Positions 1 to 8,397 of a stretch of 64,000 nucleotides of DNA are shown here, one piece after another (the first letter of the stretch is position 1; every line of letters starts with the position of its first letter). The notes beneath the pieces were generated by a model. That model was not told the DNA's origin. It did no database searches and worked only from the letters and a program-made list of their open reading frames with translations. Both the position numbers and the translations under genes were made by a program. Source of the stretch: Gluconobacter frateurii (lineage in GTDB: Bacteria > Pseudomonadota > Alphaproteobacteria > Acetobacterales > Acetobacteraceae); NCBI RefSeq assembly GCF_002723955.1, contig NZ_BEWN01000005.1, forward strand, positions 62,001 through 126,000, written 5' to 3'.

Positions 1-134
1 TCCGCCCAGCAGGACAAGAGCGACAATGTCGTTCCCGGGACCGCCAGCATGGCTTCCCACTGTTCTGCATCCAGAAAATAATGAGATAGCGCGACCCGCT
101 CCCCACTCCTGATGATCCGTCCCATTCCGCTCAT
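1..134 (-). CDS. HyfG-like hydrogenase-4 large-subunit-like protein (partial, N-terminus only)
   Basis: Only the first 44 codons are inside the window. The ATG at 134 overlaps the stop of the preceding membrane gene as ATGA, so it continues the same translationally coupled chain. The visible N-terminus (MSGMGRIIRSGERVALS, then a short amphipathic stretch) has no signal peptide or membrane segment, which fits a soluble subunit. In Hyf/Hyc and related complexes the gene after the HyfF-type subunit is HyfG, the NuoC/NuoD-like subunit. The assignment rests on gene order, not on a recognised motif. Whether the NiFe-binding cysteines exist lies outside the window. Confidence 0.5.
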   Translation of the reverse strand, partial: MSGMGRIIRSGERVALSHYFLDAEQWEAMLAVPGTTLSLLSCWA

Positions 135-1222
135 GGGTGCCACCCCGGCGTTGGATGCCAGGCCAACAGCAAAGGCCCGCACAACCCAACCGCGAGAAGG
201 GCAGCCTCAACCATCGGCACCATTCCGGACTTCAAAGCCAGACCAGACGGCATCAACCCGGCAAGACGAACGTTTTTCAATCCCGGCAACAGGCACACAA
301 TCATCAGAGCAAGAAGAAACGGTTCAAGAGACCGGCCTATTGCCAAAAGCGCGCAGAAGACCGGCCACGGCGCCATCCCATCAGCGACTGTCCGGTAGCG
401 GCCAGCCTCGCCTTCCCGTTCCAGCACAGCCAGACCGAGCGACGTGATGAGCAAAAGCACAATCGCACTGCCTTCCCCAACCGCTGCGGCAATCGCCCCA
501 AGAGCCGCCAGAACCGGCAGGAACTGCCCTCGCCCTTTCGATTGCACGGCCATCTTCATGATGAGCGTCCCGAACCCCGCAACCAGCACCAGCAGATGCA
601 CAAGCGCATGATGATCAAGCCGCAACATCAGAAGGATCGCCGCAAAGCGCAGACCCGTATCCAATAGAGCAGCCTCAGGCTCCGGAACGGGCGATGGCCC
701 CAGACCGGCCATCATGCAAAGACCAACTGTCAATAAGACAGGCCCAAGCGGAGACTGTTCCATGGAGAGCAGCGACGCCCCCAATACTCCCAAAATTACG
801 CCTCCCAGACGGGACCGCGCCATGTCCCAGACGATCGCGGCCTTCTGCGCGCCGCGACCTTCCCGCCACGCCAGCAGAACAGTCCCAGCCCCGCACAGCA
901 CCGTGACGGCGAACGCGGAATGAACATTCAGTGCCATCAAAGCACAACCCGTCACCAGAAAGGGCAGGATGCGCCCCGTCCTGTCTTTCGCTGGCGGAAG
1001 CAGGAGCGGCATAACGGCCACGGCACAGGAACACGCCGCCGCAAGTGCATCGGCACCCGGCATCAGCCAGACCGCAATCGGCGTCATGATCGCCCCGGCA
1101 ATGGCAAATGTCAGGCTGCTGGCTGGCTGACGATTGGCAGGCGTGAGCATGAGCAGGAAGGCTGCCAGAAGCGGCCAGACCGTGACGGCAAACAATGTCC
1201 CGACCGGAGCAAGCGGATGCAT
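131..1222 (-). CDS. HyfF/antiporter-like membrane subunit, divergent
   Basis: A 363-residue, almost wholly hydrophobic protein with roughly ten or more predicted membrane helices. Its place in the chain (after HyfC-like and HyfE-like subunits) and its composition suggest the HyfF position of a hydrogenase-4/Ehr-type membrane arm, related to NuoL/M/N antiporter subunits. It is much shorter than E. coli HyfF (about 526 residues). I do not see the usual charged helix residues (Glu in TM5, Lys in TM7) in recognisable context, so proton pumping is doubtful. The start overlaps the upstream stop (ATGA at 1222). Function in this organism is unknown. Confidence 0.6.
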   Translation of the reverse strand: MHPLAPVGTLFAVTVWPLLAAFLLMLTPANRQPASSLTFAIAGAIMTPIAVWLMPGADALAAACSCAVAVMPLLLPPAKDRTGRILPFLVTGCALMALNVHSAFAVTVLCGAGTVLLAWREGRGAQKAAIVWDMARSRLGGVILGVLGASLLSMEQSPLGPVLLTVGLCMMAGLGPSPVPEPEAALLDTGLRFAAILLMLRLDHHALVHLLVLVAGFGTLIMKMAVQSKGRGQFLPVLAALGAIAAAVGEGSAIVLLLITSLGLAVLEREGEAGRYRTVADGMAPWPVFCALLAIGRSLEPFLLALMIVCLLPGLKNVRLAGLMPSGLALKSGMVPMVEAALLAVGLCGPLLLAWHPTPGWHP

Positions 1223-1743
1223 CAGTTTTCCTCCACGCGGCGCCAGGCCAGACGCGGCAGCAACGTCACGCCCAGCGCGCCCAGAACGCCCCAGAGCGCA
1301 ACAGCCGCTACAAACAACGGCCAGGATTGCAGGATGCAGGCCATAACGATCAGACCGTCAGCCGCCACCAGAAGGCCCGTAAACTGCACAAGAGACGGCC
1401 CGAACGCCGCGCCACAAAGCCCGATCAGAACAACACCGGCTCCGAGAACGGGCGCAAGTCCCAGACTGGCACCGGACAGACCAAGTGCCAGCAACAGCAA
1501 AAGAGCCCCCACCACAGGCAATACAGCGCCCCGATCTGGCGCGTGAGGCGCAAAACGTCGCAGCCAGATCCACGCACCAATATTCAGCCCGACCAACGTA
1601 ACGGACGTCAGCAGCGCAAGCAGACCGCCACAGACCGTCGCCCCTGCAAACGCACAGACCAACCCGTACAGTGGTAATCCGCGTCCATCCCGGCCTAGGC
1701 CAGCCAGCGCCAGAAGGAGCAGAACGCCAAACCCGACAATCAT
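1222..1743 (-). CDS. HyfE-like small membrane subunit (NuoK-like position)
   Basis: A 173-residue hydrophobic protein. The ATG at 1743 was chosen because it overlaps the stop of the previous gene as ATGA. A longer open frame to 1899 exists, but its extra residues are polar, Cys/Gly-rich and antisense-like. About five to six membrane helices are visible (MIVGFGVLLLLALAG at the start, LVAADGLIVMACIL near the end). HyfE in E. coli is about 216 residues with a similar helix-only layout. The call relies on size, topology and position between the HyfC-like and HyfF-like genes. Confidence 0.55.
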   Translation of the reverse strand: MIVGFGVLLLLALAGLGRDGRGLPLYGLVCAFAGATVCGGLLALLTSVTLVGLNIGAWIWLRRFAPHAPDRGAVLPVVGALLLLLALGLSGASLGLAPVLGAGVVLIGLCGAAFGPSLVQFTGLLVAADGLIVMACILQSWPLFVAAVALWGVLGALGVTLLPRLAWRRVEEN

Positions 1744-2600
1744 GTCGCGAACCTCCCGGCCAGTGCCAGAAGAAGCGCCACACCCGCAAACAGCGCCGTC
1801 AGTCGTTCGCTGCGCTCCTGCGCTGTCAGCCTCAATGTCACAAGCACCATCACCACAAGTAGGACCCGCGCCAGAAGGGCTGCCAGCCCCACGAACCATC
1901 CCGAGAGACCTGCGTCACGCAATCCGACGGATATGGGCAGAGCCAGATCAGCCAGCAGGAAGATCCAGGCAAAATTCAGAACCTGCGCGACCTGCCGCGC
2001 CATATCGCGGGCCGCCCGGTCTTTCATACCATCCAGACGCTGAAGCATGTCGTCTTCACGAAGCGGTGGACATGAAATGGCCAAAGCCAGAACACAGGCC
2101 CCTAAAGCACCTTCCAGCCCCGGTACCGGCTCGATGTGCAACATTGCACAAAGCCCACCCAGACCATCCGCCCCTGGAGCGGCCAGAGCAATCAGGGCTT
2201 CCGTCAGACACAGCACTAGAACCGCGGGAAGAACACGGCGTCCTTCATCCCGCAAGGATGGGCGTCCCAGCATCAGCCTGCCAACGAGCAGAAAAATGCC
2301 TACAAGCAGCGGGTTTGCCAGAGAAATCAGGGCGCCTCCCGTTGTGACAGCAGGCAGAACAGCAAGGCTCAACAGGGAAACAGCCAGAACAAGAGCCATC
2401 CCAGGCGCCAAAGGCTGGCGGAACGCAGCGCGCCAAAAAAGTCCTGCACGCCGCACATGACGCACAGGCCCGGACACAGCTTCACCGTTAACCCAGCGCG
2501 GCAGCTCTTCCAGCATCCAAGCGGTCAGCGGCGTCAAAAGTAGCAGCAGAACACACTGAAAAAGTGTCTGGGCGACAGCAAGGAGGACAACCATCATCAT
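1740..2600 (-). CDS. HyfC-like membrane subunit (NuoH family position)
   Basis: A 286-residue membrane protein starting at one of three tandem ATG codons (2592-2600). ATG 2600 gives an ATGA overlap with the upstream stop. It shows about eight hydrophobic segments and a cytoplasmic loop (REDDMLQRLDGMKDRAARD) in the region where NuoH/HyfC proteins carry their conserved acidic loop. The loop sequence is not a clear match to the standard family motif. HyfC of E. coli is about 315 residues. In known complexes this subunit anchors the soluble redox module to the membrane. Here it is a divergent member, assigned mostly by context. Confidence 0.6.
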   Translation of the reverse strand: MMMVVLLAVAQTLFQCVLLLLLTPLTAWMLEELPRWVNGEAVSGPVRHVRRAGLFWRAAFRQPLAPGMALVLAVSLLSLAVLPAVTTGGALISLANPLLVGIFLLVGRLMLGRPSLRDEGRRVLPAVLVLCLTEALIALAAPGADGLGGLCAMLHIEPVPGLEGALGACVLALAISCPPLREDDMLQRLDGMKDRAARDMARQVAQVLNFAWIFLLADLALPISVGLRDAGLSGWFVGLAALLARVLLVVMVLVTLRLTAQERSERLTALFAGVALLLALAGRFAT

Positions 2601-3844
2601 GATGTCAGCCCCAGAACGGCAAGCACCAGAGCCAGCAGCACAAGCCACAGGCCAACAGCCATCCGTCGTGTCTCCGGCATTTTTCCGACTTTCAGAGCCA
2701 TCATGGCGCGAGCACGCCCCCGCCCGCCAACGATCAGACGGCGGATCACCCACGGCAGAGCAGCGGGCTCTTCAAACAGGCCGGTTTCGCCCTGTGCAGT
2801 CTGAAGTCGACCGGAAAACAGGCCTGCAAAGGCTTTTTCCAACCCACGCTCCACCCGCCATGATTTGACCAGCCACAGCCAGATTGCGCCGAGAAGAAGG
2901 ACAATGGCTGGCAACCTGAGATGCGCGCCGTCTCCGCCTCCCAGAGACCAGAAGGGCCAGACCCATTCGCCCCCCACATGATGAAGAACCGGGCTGAAGA
3001 CACCAAATACGATCAGAGGCAGCAGCATGGTTGCCAGAGCAATGATACCGACCGCTCCGGCAGGCCCAACAGGCAACACACCAGCGTCCGGTCTGCGCCC
3101 AACAATCAGAACATCCACAAGCGAAATCAGGCCGATCAGAAGTGCAACAAACACCCCGATCACGCTCCAGCCCTGCACACCGGCAGCCAACCCAAGCGCG
3201 GCATGAATTCCAAGCCACAGCACGATAAATCCCGGCAACGGCGGAAAAGGCAGCCTGAGAATGGCCAGCACTGGAAGAAGACGAAGTGCTGGGACGTACA
3301 GAACCAGAAGAGTGAGATCCAGCAGCAGGGCTTCCAGAGCAATCCGGGCGCCCGTCGTCAATCCTTCATCCTGCGCTGCAATCATGAGCGTAGCGAGAAT
3401 GGCTGGCCGGAGCAGCCCAAGGTCCCCGGGCTTTTCCCCCCACAACGCACAACGCCCCAAAACAAGAAGCGTCATCGCGCCGAGGCCTGCCATACAGACA
3501 ATCGGGTTGATGGCCCCAGCGTGCCAGAGAACCGAAACGGCAAGAATGGCAGAGAGAGCCGGAAACAGCGCCCCATCGCGTGAACTGAGCGCAGGCCAGT
3601 AAAGCAACGGAAAAAGTGCCAGAAGGGCCACGGTACTGTCAGGAAGCAGAACGGAACACAGCAGCGCTGGCAACGCCCACCAGAGGGGACAGGCCCTGCG
3701 TTCCTGCGTCATCCAGACGCCAAGAGCCACGGCAATGGCTGGACCTGACGTCGCGAGGATCGCAACAAGTGCCGCCGGAAGAGCAATCCGGCCCCGCCCG
3801 GCCGCACTGTCCCGATCCGCTTTCAGAACGGCAGGAACAGTCAA
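2597..3844 (-). CDS. HyfB-like proton-conducting-transporter-type subunit, N-terminally short
   Basis: A 415-residue membrane protein read from a TTG at 3844. The open frame continues upstream to just after a TGA at 3954-3956 but has no ATG or GTG there; its extra residues include a typical NuoL-like helix start (FHTDPVSLCLAVL), so the real N-terminus may lie upstream at a CTG. The motif PFPPLPGF at about 199-206 matches the helix-breaking motif seen near residue 385 of 670-residue HyfB proteins, so roughly 150-180 residues are missing compared with the family. The charged residues of TM5 and TM7 are not found. Degenerate or specialised HyfB. Confidence 0.6.
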   Translation of the reverse strand: MTVPAVLKADRDSAAGRGRIALPAALVAILATSGPAIAVALGVWMTQERRACPLWWALPALLCSVLLPDSTVALLALFPLLYWPALSSRDGALFPALSAILAVSVLWHAGAINPIVCMAGLGAMTLLVLGRCALWGEKPGDLGLLRPAILATLMIAAQDEGLTTGARIALEALLLDLTLLVLYVPALRLLPVLAILRLPFPPLPGFIVLWLGIHAALGLAAGVQGWSVIGVFVALLIGLISLVDVLIVGRRPDAGVLPVGPAGAVGIIALATMLLPLIVFGVFSPVLHHVGGEWVWPFWSLGGGDGAHLRLPAIVLLLGAIWLWLVKSWRVERGLEKAFAGLFSGRLQTAQGETGLFEEPAALPWVIRRLIVGGRGRARAMMALKVGKMPETRRMAVGLWLVLLALVLAVLGLTS

Positions 3845-3950
3845 TACTGCGAGGCACAGAGAGACCGGATCGGTATGAAACAGGGTCGAAAAATTGAACA
3901 GGGTACGGTCCGCTTCGGCAGTGGAAACGGGCCGTATCAGATCATGCCCG

Positions 3951-4796
3951 TCAGATCATGGCGAGAGATACCTTGCGTTGCGGCGGAGGAAAAGCACGAT
4001 CCAGAACTTTCAGATCATCTTCCGTCAATACAATCTCCAGACTGGCAACATTCGACAGCAGATGCTTCGAAGATCCAGCCTTCGGAATAGCCATGACATT
4101 CTCTCGCCGCATCACCCAGGCCAGCGCAATCTGAGCCGGATCGGCGGGGCCCGCGGAGGTCTCGTGCCGACCGGCAACTTCCTTGAGGGCGGGATGCTGA
4201 AGCAGTTCCCCACCCTGACCCAATGGCGAATACGCCATCGTGACCACGCCTGCCTTCAGATCATGATCCAGCAGATCGAACTCTGTGCCACGATGTTCCA
4301 GACTGTAGAGGATCTGGTTGATCTGGCAGGAACCTGAAAGGTTTTCGATTTCTTCCATGTCATCAACATCGAAATTCGAAACACCCCAGCCCCGGATCAG
4401 TCCGTCAGCCTGAAGGTCTTCAAACGCCCTGATGGTCTCTTCCAGCGGCGTACCACCCCGCCAGTGCAGCAGATACATGTCCAGCCAATCCGTCTCCAGC
4501 CGCTCCAGTGAGCGGCGACAGGCCCGGCGCACGCCGTCATATGATGCATTGGACGGCAGAACCTTGCTGACGAGATAGACGTCATCACGCACATCCGCGA
4601 TGGCCTCGCCGACCAGCTTTTCAGACCGGCCATTGCCATACATTTCCGCGGTATCAATCACGCGCAGACCGGCTTCCAGCCCTTTGCGCAGACTTTCGAT
4701 TTCCGAAGAGCGACGATCTGCACTGTCTCCGACATTCCATGTCCCCATTCCAAGGGCTGGAACGGTGGTGCCGTTGCGGAGCGTAACGGTTTTCAT
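3951..4796 (-). CDS. Aldo/keto reductase
   Basis: A 281-residue NAD(P)H-dependent oxidoreductase of the aldo/keto reductase superfamily, which reduces aldehydes and ketones in the cytoplasm. The catalytic tetrad is visible: Asp48 and Tyr53 in DTAEMYGNG, Lys78 in LVSKV and His111 in LLHW. The cofactor-phosphate region IPKAGSSKHLLSN is near residues 238-250. Length is normal for the family (about 270-330). It follows holC on the same strand, and its stop lies about 107 nt before the TTG of the HyfB-like gene. The physiological substrate cannot be read from the sequence; Gluconobacter has many such reductases. Confidence 0.9.
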   Translation of the reverse strand: MKTVTLRNGTTVPALGMGTWNVGDSADRRSSEIESLRKGLEAGLRVIDTAEMYGNGRSEKLVGEAIADVRDDVYLVSKVLPSNASYDGVRRACRRSLERLETDWLDMYLLHWRGGTPLEETIRAFEDLQADGLIRGWGVSNFDVDDMEEIENLSGSCQINQILYSLEHRGTEFDLLDHDLKAGVVTMAYSPLGQGGELLQHPALKEVAGRHETSAGPADPAQIALAWVMRRENVMAIPKAGSSKHLLSNVASLEIVLTEDDLKVLDRAFPPPQRKVSLAMI

Positions 4797-4862
4797 AAGG
4801 CGTCTCCCGGGAAGAACTCAGTCACACAACGACATGAGCGCAGGAGATGTTCCGCCAAAAGG

Positions 4863-5306
4863 TCAGCCGGATTTCTTCCAGCCCCGCTCCTGCTGCTGCC
4901 AGTACACGAGCGTATGACCCACAGCCTTCAAAGCGACCCAACGCTGACGCGCCCGCTGGACACTCGCTGGATCACGACCGTCAAACAGATCAAAAATTCT
5001 TGTGAAGGGGGAAAAATCGTCGTCTCCCGCTCCATCAACACGGAACAGAAATTTCGCACCATTCGGCACGTCATTCCCCTCAGTCAGCCAGATCGGCTGT
5101 CGCGCCGCGTGCCCCATCTTTGCTGTTCCATGCGGAAGCCAGACCGGATCACGCGAAGCCCACAGCGCCGTATCCAGCGCTGTGACAGACGTGGCATCAG
5201 GGCAGCGGACAAGCGCCCGCTCTCCCACATCCAACGTCTTGCCCAGAAGCGCAGGCAACGCCTCTTCAAGAGGCGTCCGCGTCAGATGGTAAAATCCGAC
5301 ATCCAC
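4863..5306 (-). CDS. holC: DNA polymerase III chi subunit
   Basis: Accessory subunit of the clamp-loader complex, linking it to single-strand-binding protein. The protein begins VDVGFYHLTRTPLEEALP, the typical HolC start, and contains the family segments VWLPHGTAKMGHA and FLFRVDGAGDDDF. I chose the GTG at 5306, which gives 147 residues and places the conserved motif at the N-terminus; an in-frame ATG at 5339 would add 11 residues. The upstream sequence overlaps the end of pepA, an arrangement common in proteobacteria (pepA-holC). No strong ribosome-binding site marks either start. Confidence 0.85.
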   Translation of the reverse strand: MDVGFYHLTRTPLEEALPALLGKTLDVGERALVRCPDATSVTALDTALWASRDPVWLPHGTAKMGHAARQPIWLTEGNDVPNGAKFLFRVDGAGDDDFSPFTRIFDLFDGRDPASVQRARQRWVALKAVGHTLVYWQQQERGWKKSG

Positions 5307-5322
5307 TCTCAGGCCCCCGTTC

Positions 5323-6804
5323 TCAGACACGAGCCTCATGAGACTGCACGAACTGGTTCAGGAGACGCACACCAAAACCCGTGGCCCCCTTCGGAGCCGT
5401 CGGGGATGCCGTCGTCTTCCAGGTTGTGCCCGCGATATCCAGATGTGCCCATTTGGCATCACCCACAAAACGCTTCAGGAATTCAGCGGCCAGAATGGCA
5501 CTGCCCGGACGGCCACCGATGTTTTTCATATCGGCAATGTCAGAGTCGATCTGACGGTTGTAGGCCTCGCCCATCGGCATCCGCCACAGACCTTCACCAA
5601 CCTGCTTTCCGGCCTCGAACAGACCAGACGCCAGTGTGTCGTCATTGCTGAAGAGGCCTGCATTCTCCGTGCCAAGGCTCACCACGATCGCACCGGTCAA
5701 CGTAGCCAGATCCACCATCAGCTTCGGCTTGAAACGATCCTTCGTGTAGGCCAGCACGTCTGCCAGAACCAGACGGCCCTCGGCATCAGTGTTCAGAACT
5801 TCGATAGTCTGGCCGCTGTAGCTCGTCACAATATCGCCCGGACGCTGCGCCCGGCCGGACACCATGTTCTCGACCAGCCCGACAACACCAATGACATTGA
5901 CCGGCGACTTACGACGGGCCAGCGCGCTCATCAGGCCGATGACGGTCGCCGCACCACCCATATCGGTCTTCATTTCGTCCATGCCAGCGGCTGGCTTGAT
6001 GGAGATGCCACCGCTATCGAACGTCACGCCCTTGCCGATGAATGCCAGCGGCGCTTCGTCCCCACCGCCGTTATGGCGAACAATGACCGTGCGGGGCGCA
6101 TTGGCGCTGCCCTGCGCCACACCGAGCAGCGCACCAAAGCCGAGCTCCTGCATGGCTGCCTGATCAAGCACTTCAACCTCAAGGCCAATCTCCCGCAGGG
6201 CTTCGATGCGCGCGGTGAAGGTCTCGGGAGACAGGATATTGGCTGGCTCGCTGATCAGATCACGCGTCAGGAACACGCCACGGGACACGGCATCCAGAGC
6301 CACCCAGCGGCTTTCCGCAGCAGCCACATCGGACGTTGCCACCGTCAAGGCTTTCAGGGACGCACGGTCAGAAGACTTCTTCGTGCGATAAAGATCGAAA
6401 TCATATCGGGCGAGACGTGCCCCCGAAGCAGCTTCTGCGGCAAATCCGGCGACATCTGCCGTCAGAGCCAGAACGGCATTTTCCACACCATCCAGAGCCT
6501 TGGCTGCCGTACCGCCAGCATTTTCAACGGCAACAGACGTCACAGCCGAGCCATCCTTGGCCGCACATCCAACAAGCACAACCTGAGACAGGGAGGCAGA
6601 AGGGGCTGTCAGAACAAGTGTCTGGCCAGCGTCACCTTTGAATCCTTTGAACGCAACAGCCCGCCCCAGTGCACCAGCTGTCGCCTCATCAATCGCCTTG
6701 AACGTCGCGTCATCAGACGTTCCCTTGCCGTGACAGATGAGCGCAACAGCCTGTGACGCACCATCATTCAGCGCAGGGAACGAACCGAAAGAAATATCGA
6801 GCAT
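5323..6804 (-). CDS. pepA: Leucyl aminopeptidase (M17)
   Basis: Cytoplasmic zinc/manganese aminopeptidase of 493 residues that releases N-terminal amino acids from peptides. The N-terminal macro-like domain is followed by the catalytic M17 domain. Metal and active-site motifs are present: FDSGGISIKPAAGMDEMK with the metal-binding Asp and Lys, and NTDAEGRL, the family signature. The ATG at 6804 has an AAGGTG ribosome-binding site; the longer open frame to 6894 runs into the divergent neighbour's leader and was not used. The gene is divergent from the exported protein starting at 6887 and is followed by holC. Confidence 0.95.
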   Translation of the reverse strand: MLDISFGSFPALNDGASQAVALICHGKGTSDDATFKAIDEATAGALGRAVAFKGFKGDAGQTLVLTAPSASLSQVVLVGCAAKDGSAVTSVAVENAGGTAAKALDGVENAVLALTADVAGFAAEAASGARLARYDFDLYRTKKSSDRASLKALTVATSDVAAAESRWVALDAVSRGVFLTRDLISEPANILSPETFTARIEALREIGLEVEVLDQAAMQELGFGALLGVAQGSANAPRTVIVRHNGGGDEAPLAFIGKGVTFDSGGISIKPAAGMDEMKTDMGGAATVIGLMSALARRKSPVNVIGVVGLVENMVSGRAQRPGDIVTSYSGQTIEVLNTDAEGRLVLADVLAYTKDRFKPKLMVDLATLTGAIVVSLGTENAGLFSNDDTLASGLFEAGKQVGEGLWRMPMGEAYNRQIDSDIADMKNIGGRPGSAILAAEFLKRFVGDAKWAHLDIAGTTWKTTASPTAPKGATGFGVRLLNQFVQSHEARV

Positions 6805-6886
6805 ATGACACCTTTTGCATGGCAGAACCATTTCAGTTCCTTCGTTATCGGGAACAGCGTGCCTCCACACAAGAGGGTCCAGAGCA

Positions 6887-7546
6887 ATGATCAACCGGAT
6901 GCGTTACGTCGCCGCCTGTTCACTCCCACTTTTCCTGATAAGGGCTTTCATGGTTTACGCACCGGCTTTGGCCAATAGCGTACAGGCTGCCTCCCCGGAA
7001 CTGGAGCACCTGACGCCCCTGCCGCTGCATGACGGCCTGAACAGTTTCAACGGACCGGACGGCCCATTTTCCGTGTTCCAGACATGGCGCGACAATGGAA
7101 ATGCATGGGGCTACCACCTGTATCTTCTGACCAACACTGTCGAAGGGAAAACAAGCGTCATTGGCGTTGAGGCCAAACCCGGAAGTTCCGACACGTCGTT
7201 ACGGGACCATCTAAGCGATGCGCCGCATACCGGCGAAGATGCGTTGTCGACCATGCAGTTCGCCAGGGGGTTACTAGATAAAAAACCGTCAGTTCTGCTC
7301 TTCGAAGCCACCCGTGATCCCGGAGAACACCCGGTTCCATCCCCCGGCCCGACAGTCATCTACGTCTACAACCTGACGACATCCGACGGAACACCCGGCT
7401 GGACGCCTTCCTACTTTCACTTTGTCAAAAAAATTCCTGTTCCGGGAACATTCTGCAGTTCTGATACAGCCTTGAAGGCCGCCACGGGGCTGCCCCTTTC
7501 GGCAGACGCTGGCCCTCCACCGTCCGCCGACGGCTGCCTGCATTAG
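6887..7546 (+). CDS. Exported protein of unknown function
   Basis: A 219-residue protein with a Sec-type N-terminus (Arg residues, then LPLFLIRAFMVY, Ala-rich cleavage region near residue 27). The mature part has the conserved-looking segments TWRDNGNAWGYH, SDAPHTGEDALSTMQFARG and ATRDPG, and two cysteines near the C-terminus that could form a disulfide in the periplasm. The ATG at 6887 is preceded by AGAGGG. The pattern reminds me of proteins annotated as CarG-family carbapenem self-resistance proteins, but I cannot check this, and no antibiotic genes are nearby. It stands alone, divergent from pepA. Confidence 0.7.
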   Translation: MINRMRYVAACSLPLFLIRAFMVYAPALANSVQAASPELEHLTPLPLHDGLNSFNGPDGPFSVFQTWRDNGNAWGYHLYLLTNTVEGKTSVIGVEAKPGSSDTSLRDHLSDAPHTGEDALSTMQFARGLLDKKPSVLLFEATRDPGEHPVPSPGPTVIYVYNLTTSDGTPGWTPSYFHFVKKIPVPGTFCSSDTALKAATGLPLSADAGPPPSADGCLH

Positions 7547-7599
7547 ACGATGTGTATCAGCACATGACGAAACGCCTTTCATGAAGTAGCCTTGCAGGC

Positions 7600-8397
7600 A
7601 TGACCTCAGCTCCTCTTCAAACGGTCTCCCCTGATGATGACCGCGCCCTGCTGTCACTGGCCTTCCGCCTTGCATCGGAAGCCGCAGACATCATCAACGA
7701 GATCCGCGCCCGCGGCTTTCGCACGGAAGTCAAGAAAGACGCTTCTGTCGTCACGGAAGCCGATCGGGCCTCAGAGGAGCACATCCTGCGCGGCCTAAGA
7801 GCCGCCTGCCCGTCTCTTGCGGCGATCGGTGAAGAGGAAATGTCTTCTGGTATCGAAGTCGAAGCCGGAAAAGCCTACTGGCTGGTCGATCCACTGGACG
7901 GCACACGCGGCTTTTCATCCGGCGGACGGGACTTCACCGTCAATATCGGCCTTGTTCGTGGAGATCGTCCCGTTCTGGGCGTCGTCGCGCTCCCCGGCTA
8001 CGGCATGATCTATAGCGGTGGCCAAGGCCTCGGCGCCCATCGCTCCGATGGCACAACCAGCACACCTATCCATACAGCCACTCCGTCTGAAGACGGGCTG
8101 CGCGTTCTGGCGTCCAGCCATCATGGCAACACGGAACTGCTGGAACGCTGGCTTGCCGGACGAAAAGTCGCGTCCATCGACAAACTGGCCTCATCGGTCA
8201 AGTTCATGCGCGTCGCGGAAGGAGCCGCGGATTTCTACCCCCGCTTTGGCCCAACGATGGAATGGGATACCGCTGCTCCGCAGGCCATTCTGGAAGCAGC
8301 AGGGGGAAGTCTGCTGGATGAACACGGTCAGCCCCTTCGCTACGGCAAGCCAGGGCGCCTGAACTCATCCTTTTACTGCACGGGAGGCGCATCGTGA
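7600..8397 (+). CDS. cysQ: 3'(2'),5'-bisphosphate nucleotidase / inositol-monophosphatase-family phosphatase
   Basis: A 265-residue Mg-dependent phosphatase of the CysQ/IMPase family. CysQ proteins hydrolyse 3'-phosphoadenosine 5'-phosphate left over from sulfate assimilation. Metal-binding motifs are all present: GEEEMSSG at 77-84, DPLDGT at 97-102 and EWDTAAPQAI with Asp223. The spacing favours CysQ over true inositol monophosphatase, but paralogues such as histidinol phosphatase cannot be excluded. Its stop overlaps the GTG start of the next gene (GTGA), so the two are translationally coupled. No sulfur genes adjoin it. Confidence 0.85.
   Translation: MTSAPLQTVSPDDDRALLSLAFRLASEAADIINEIRARGFRTEVKKDASVVTEADRASEEHILRGLRAACPSLAAIGEEEMSSGIEVEAGKAYWLVDPLDGTRGFSSGGRDFTVNIGLVRGDRPVLGVVALPGYGMIYSGGQGLGAHRSDGTTSTPIHTATPSEDGLRVLASSHHGNTELLERWLAGRKVASIDKLASSVKFMRVAEGAADFYPRFGPTMEWDTAAPQAILEAAGGSLLDEHGQPLRYGKPGRLNSSFYCTGGAS

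Noticed and set aside
5338-6756. Plus-strand open frame of 472 codons opposite pepA
   Set aside because: PepA motifs on the minus strand are decisive; the opposite frame is a shadow.
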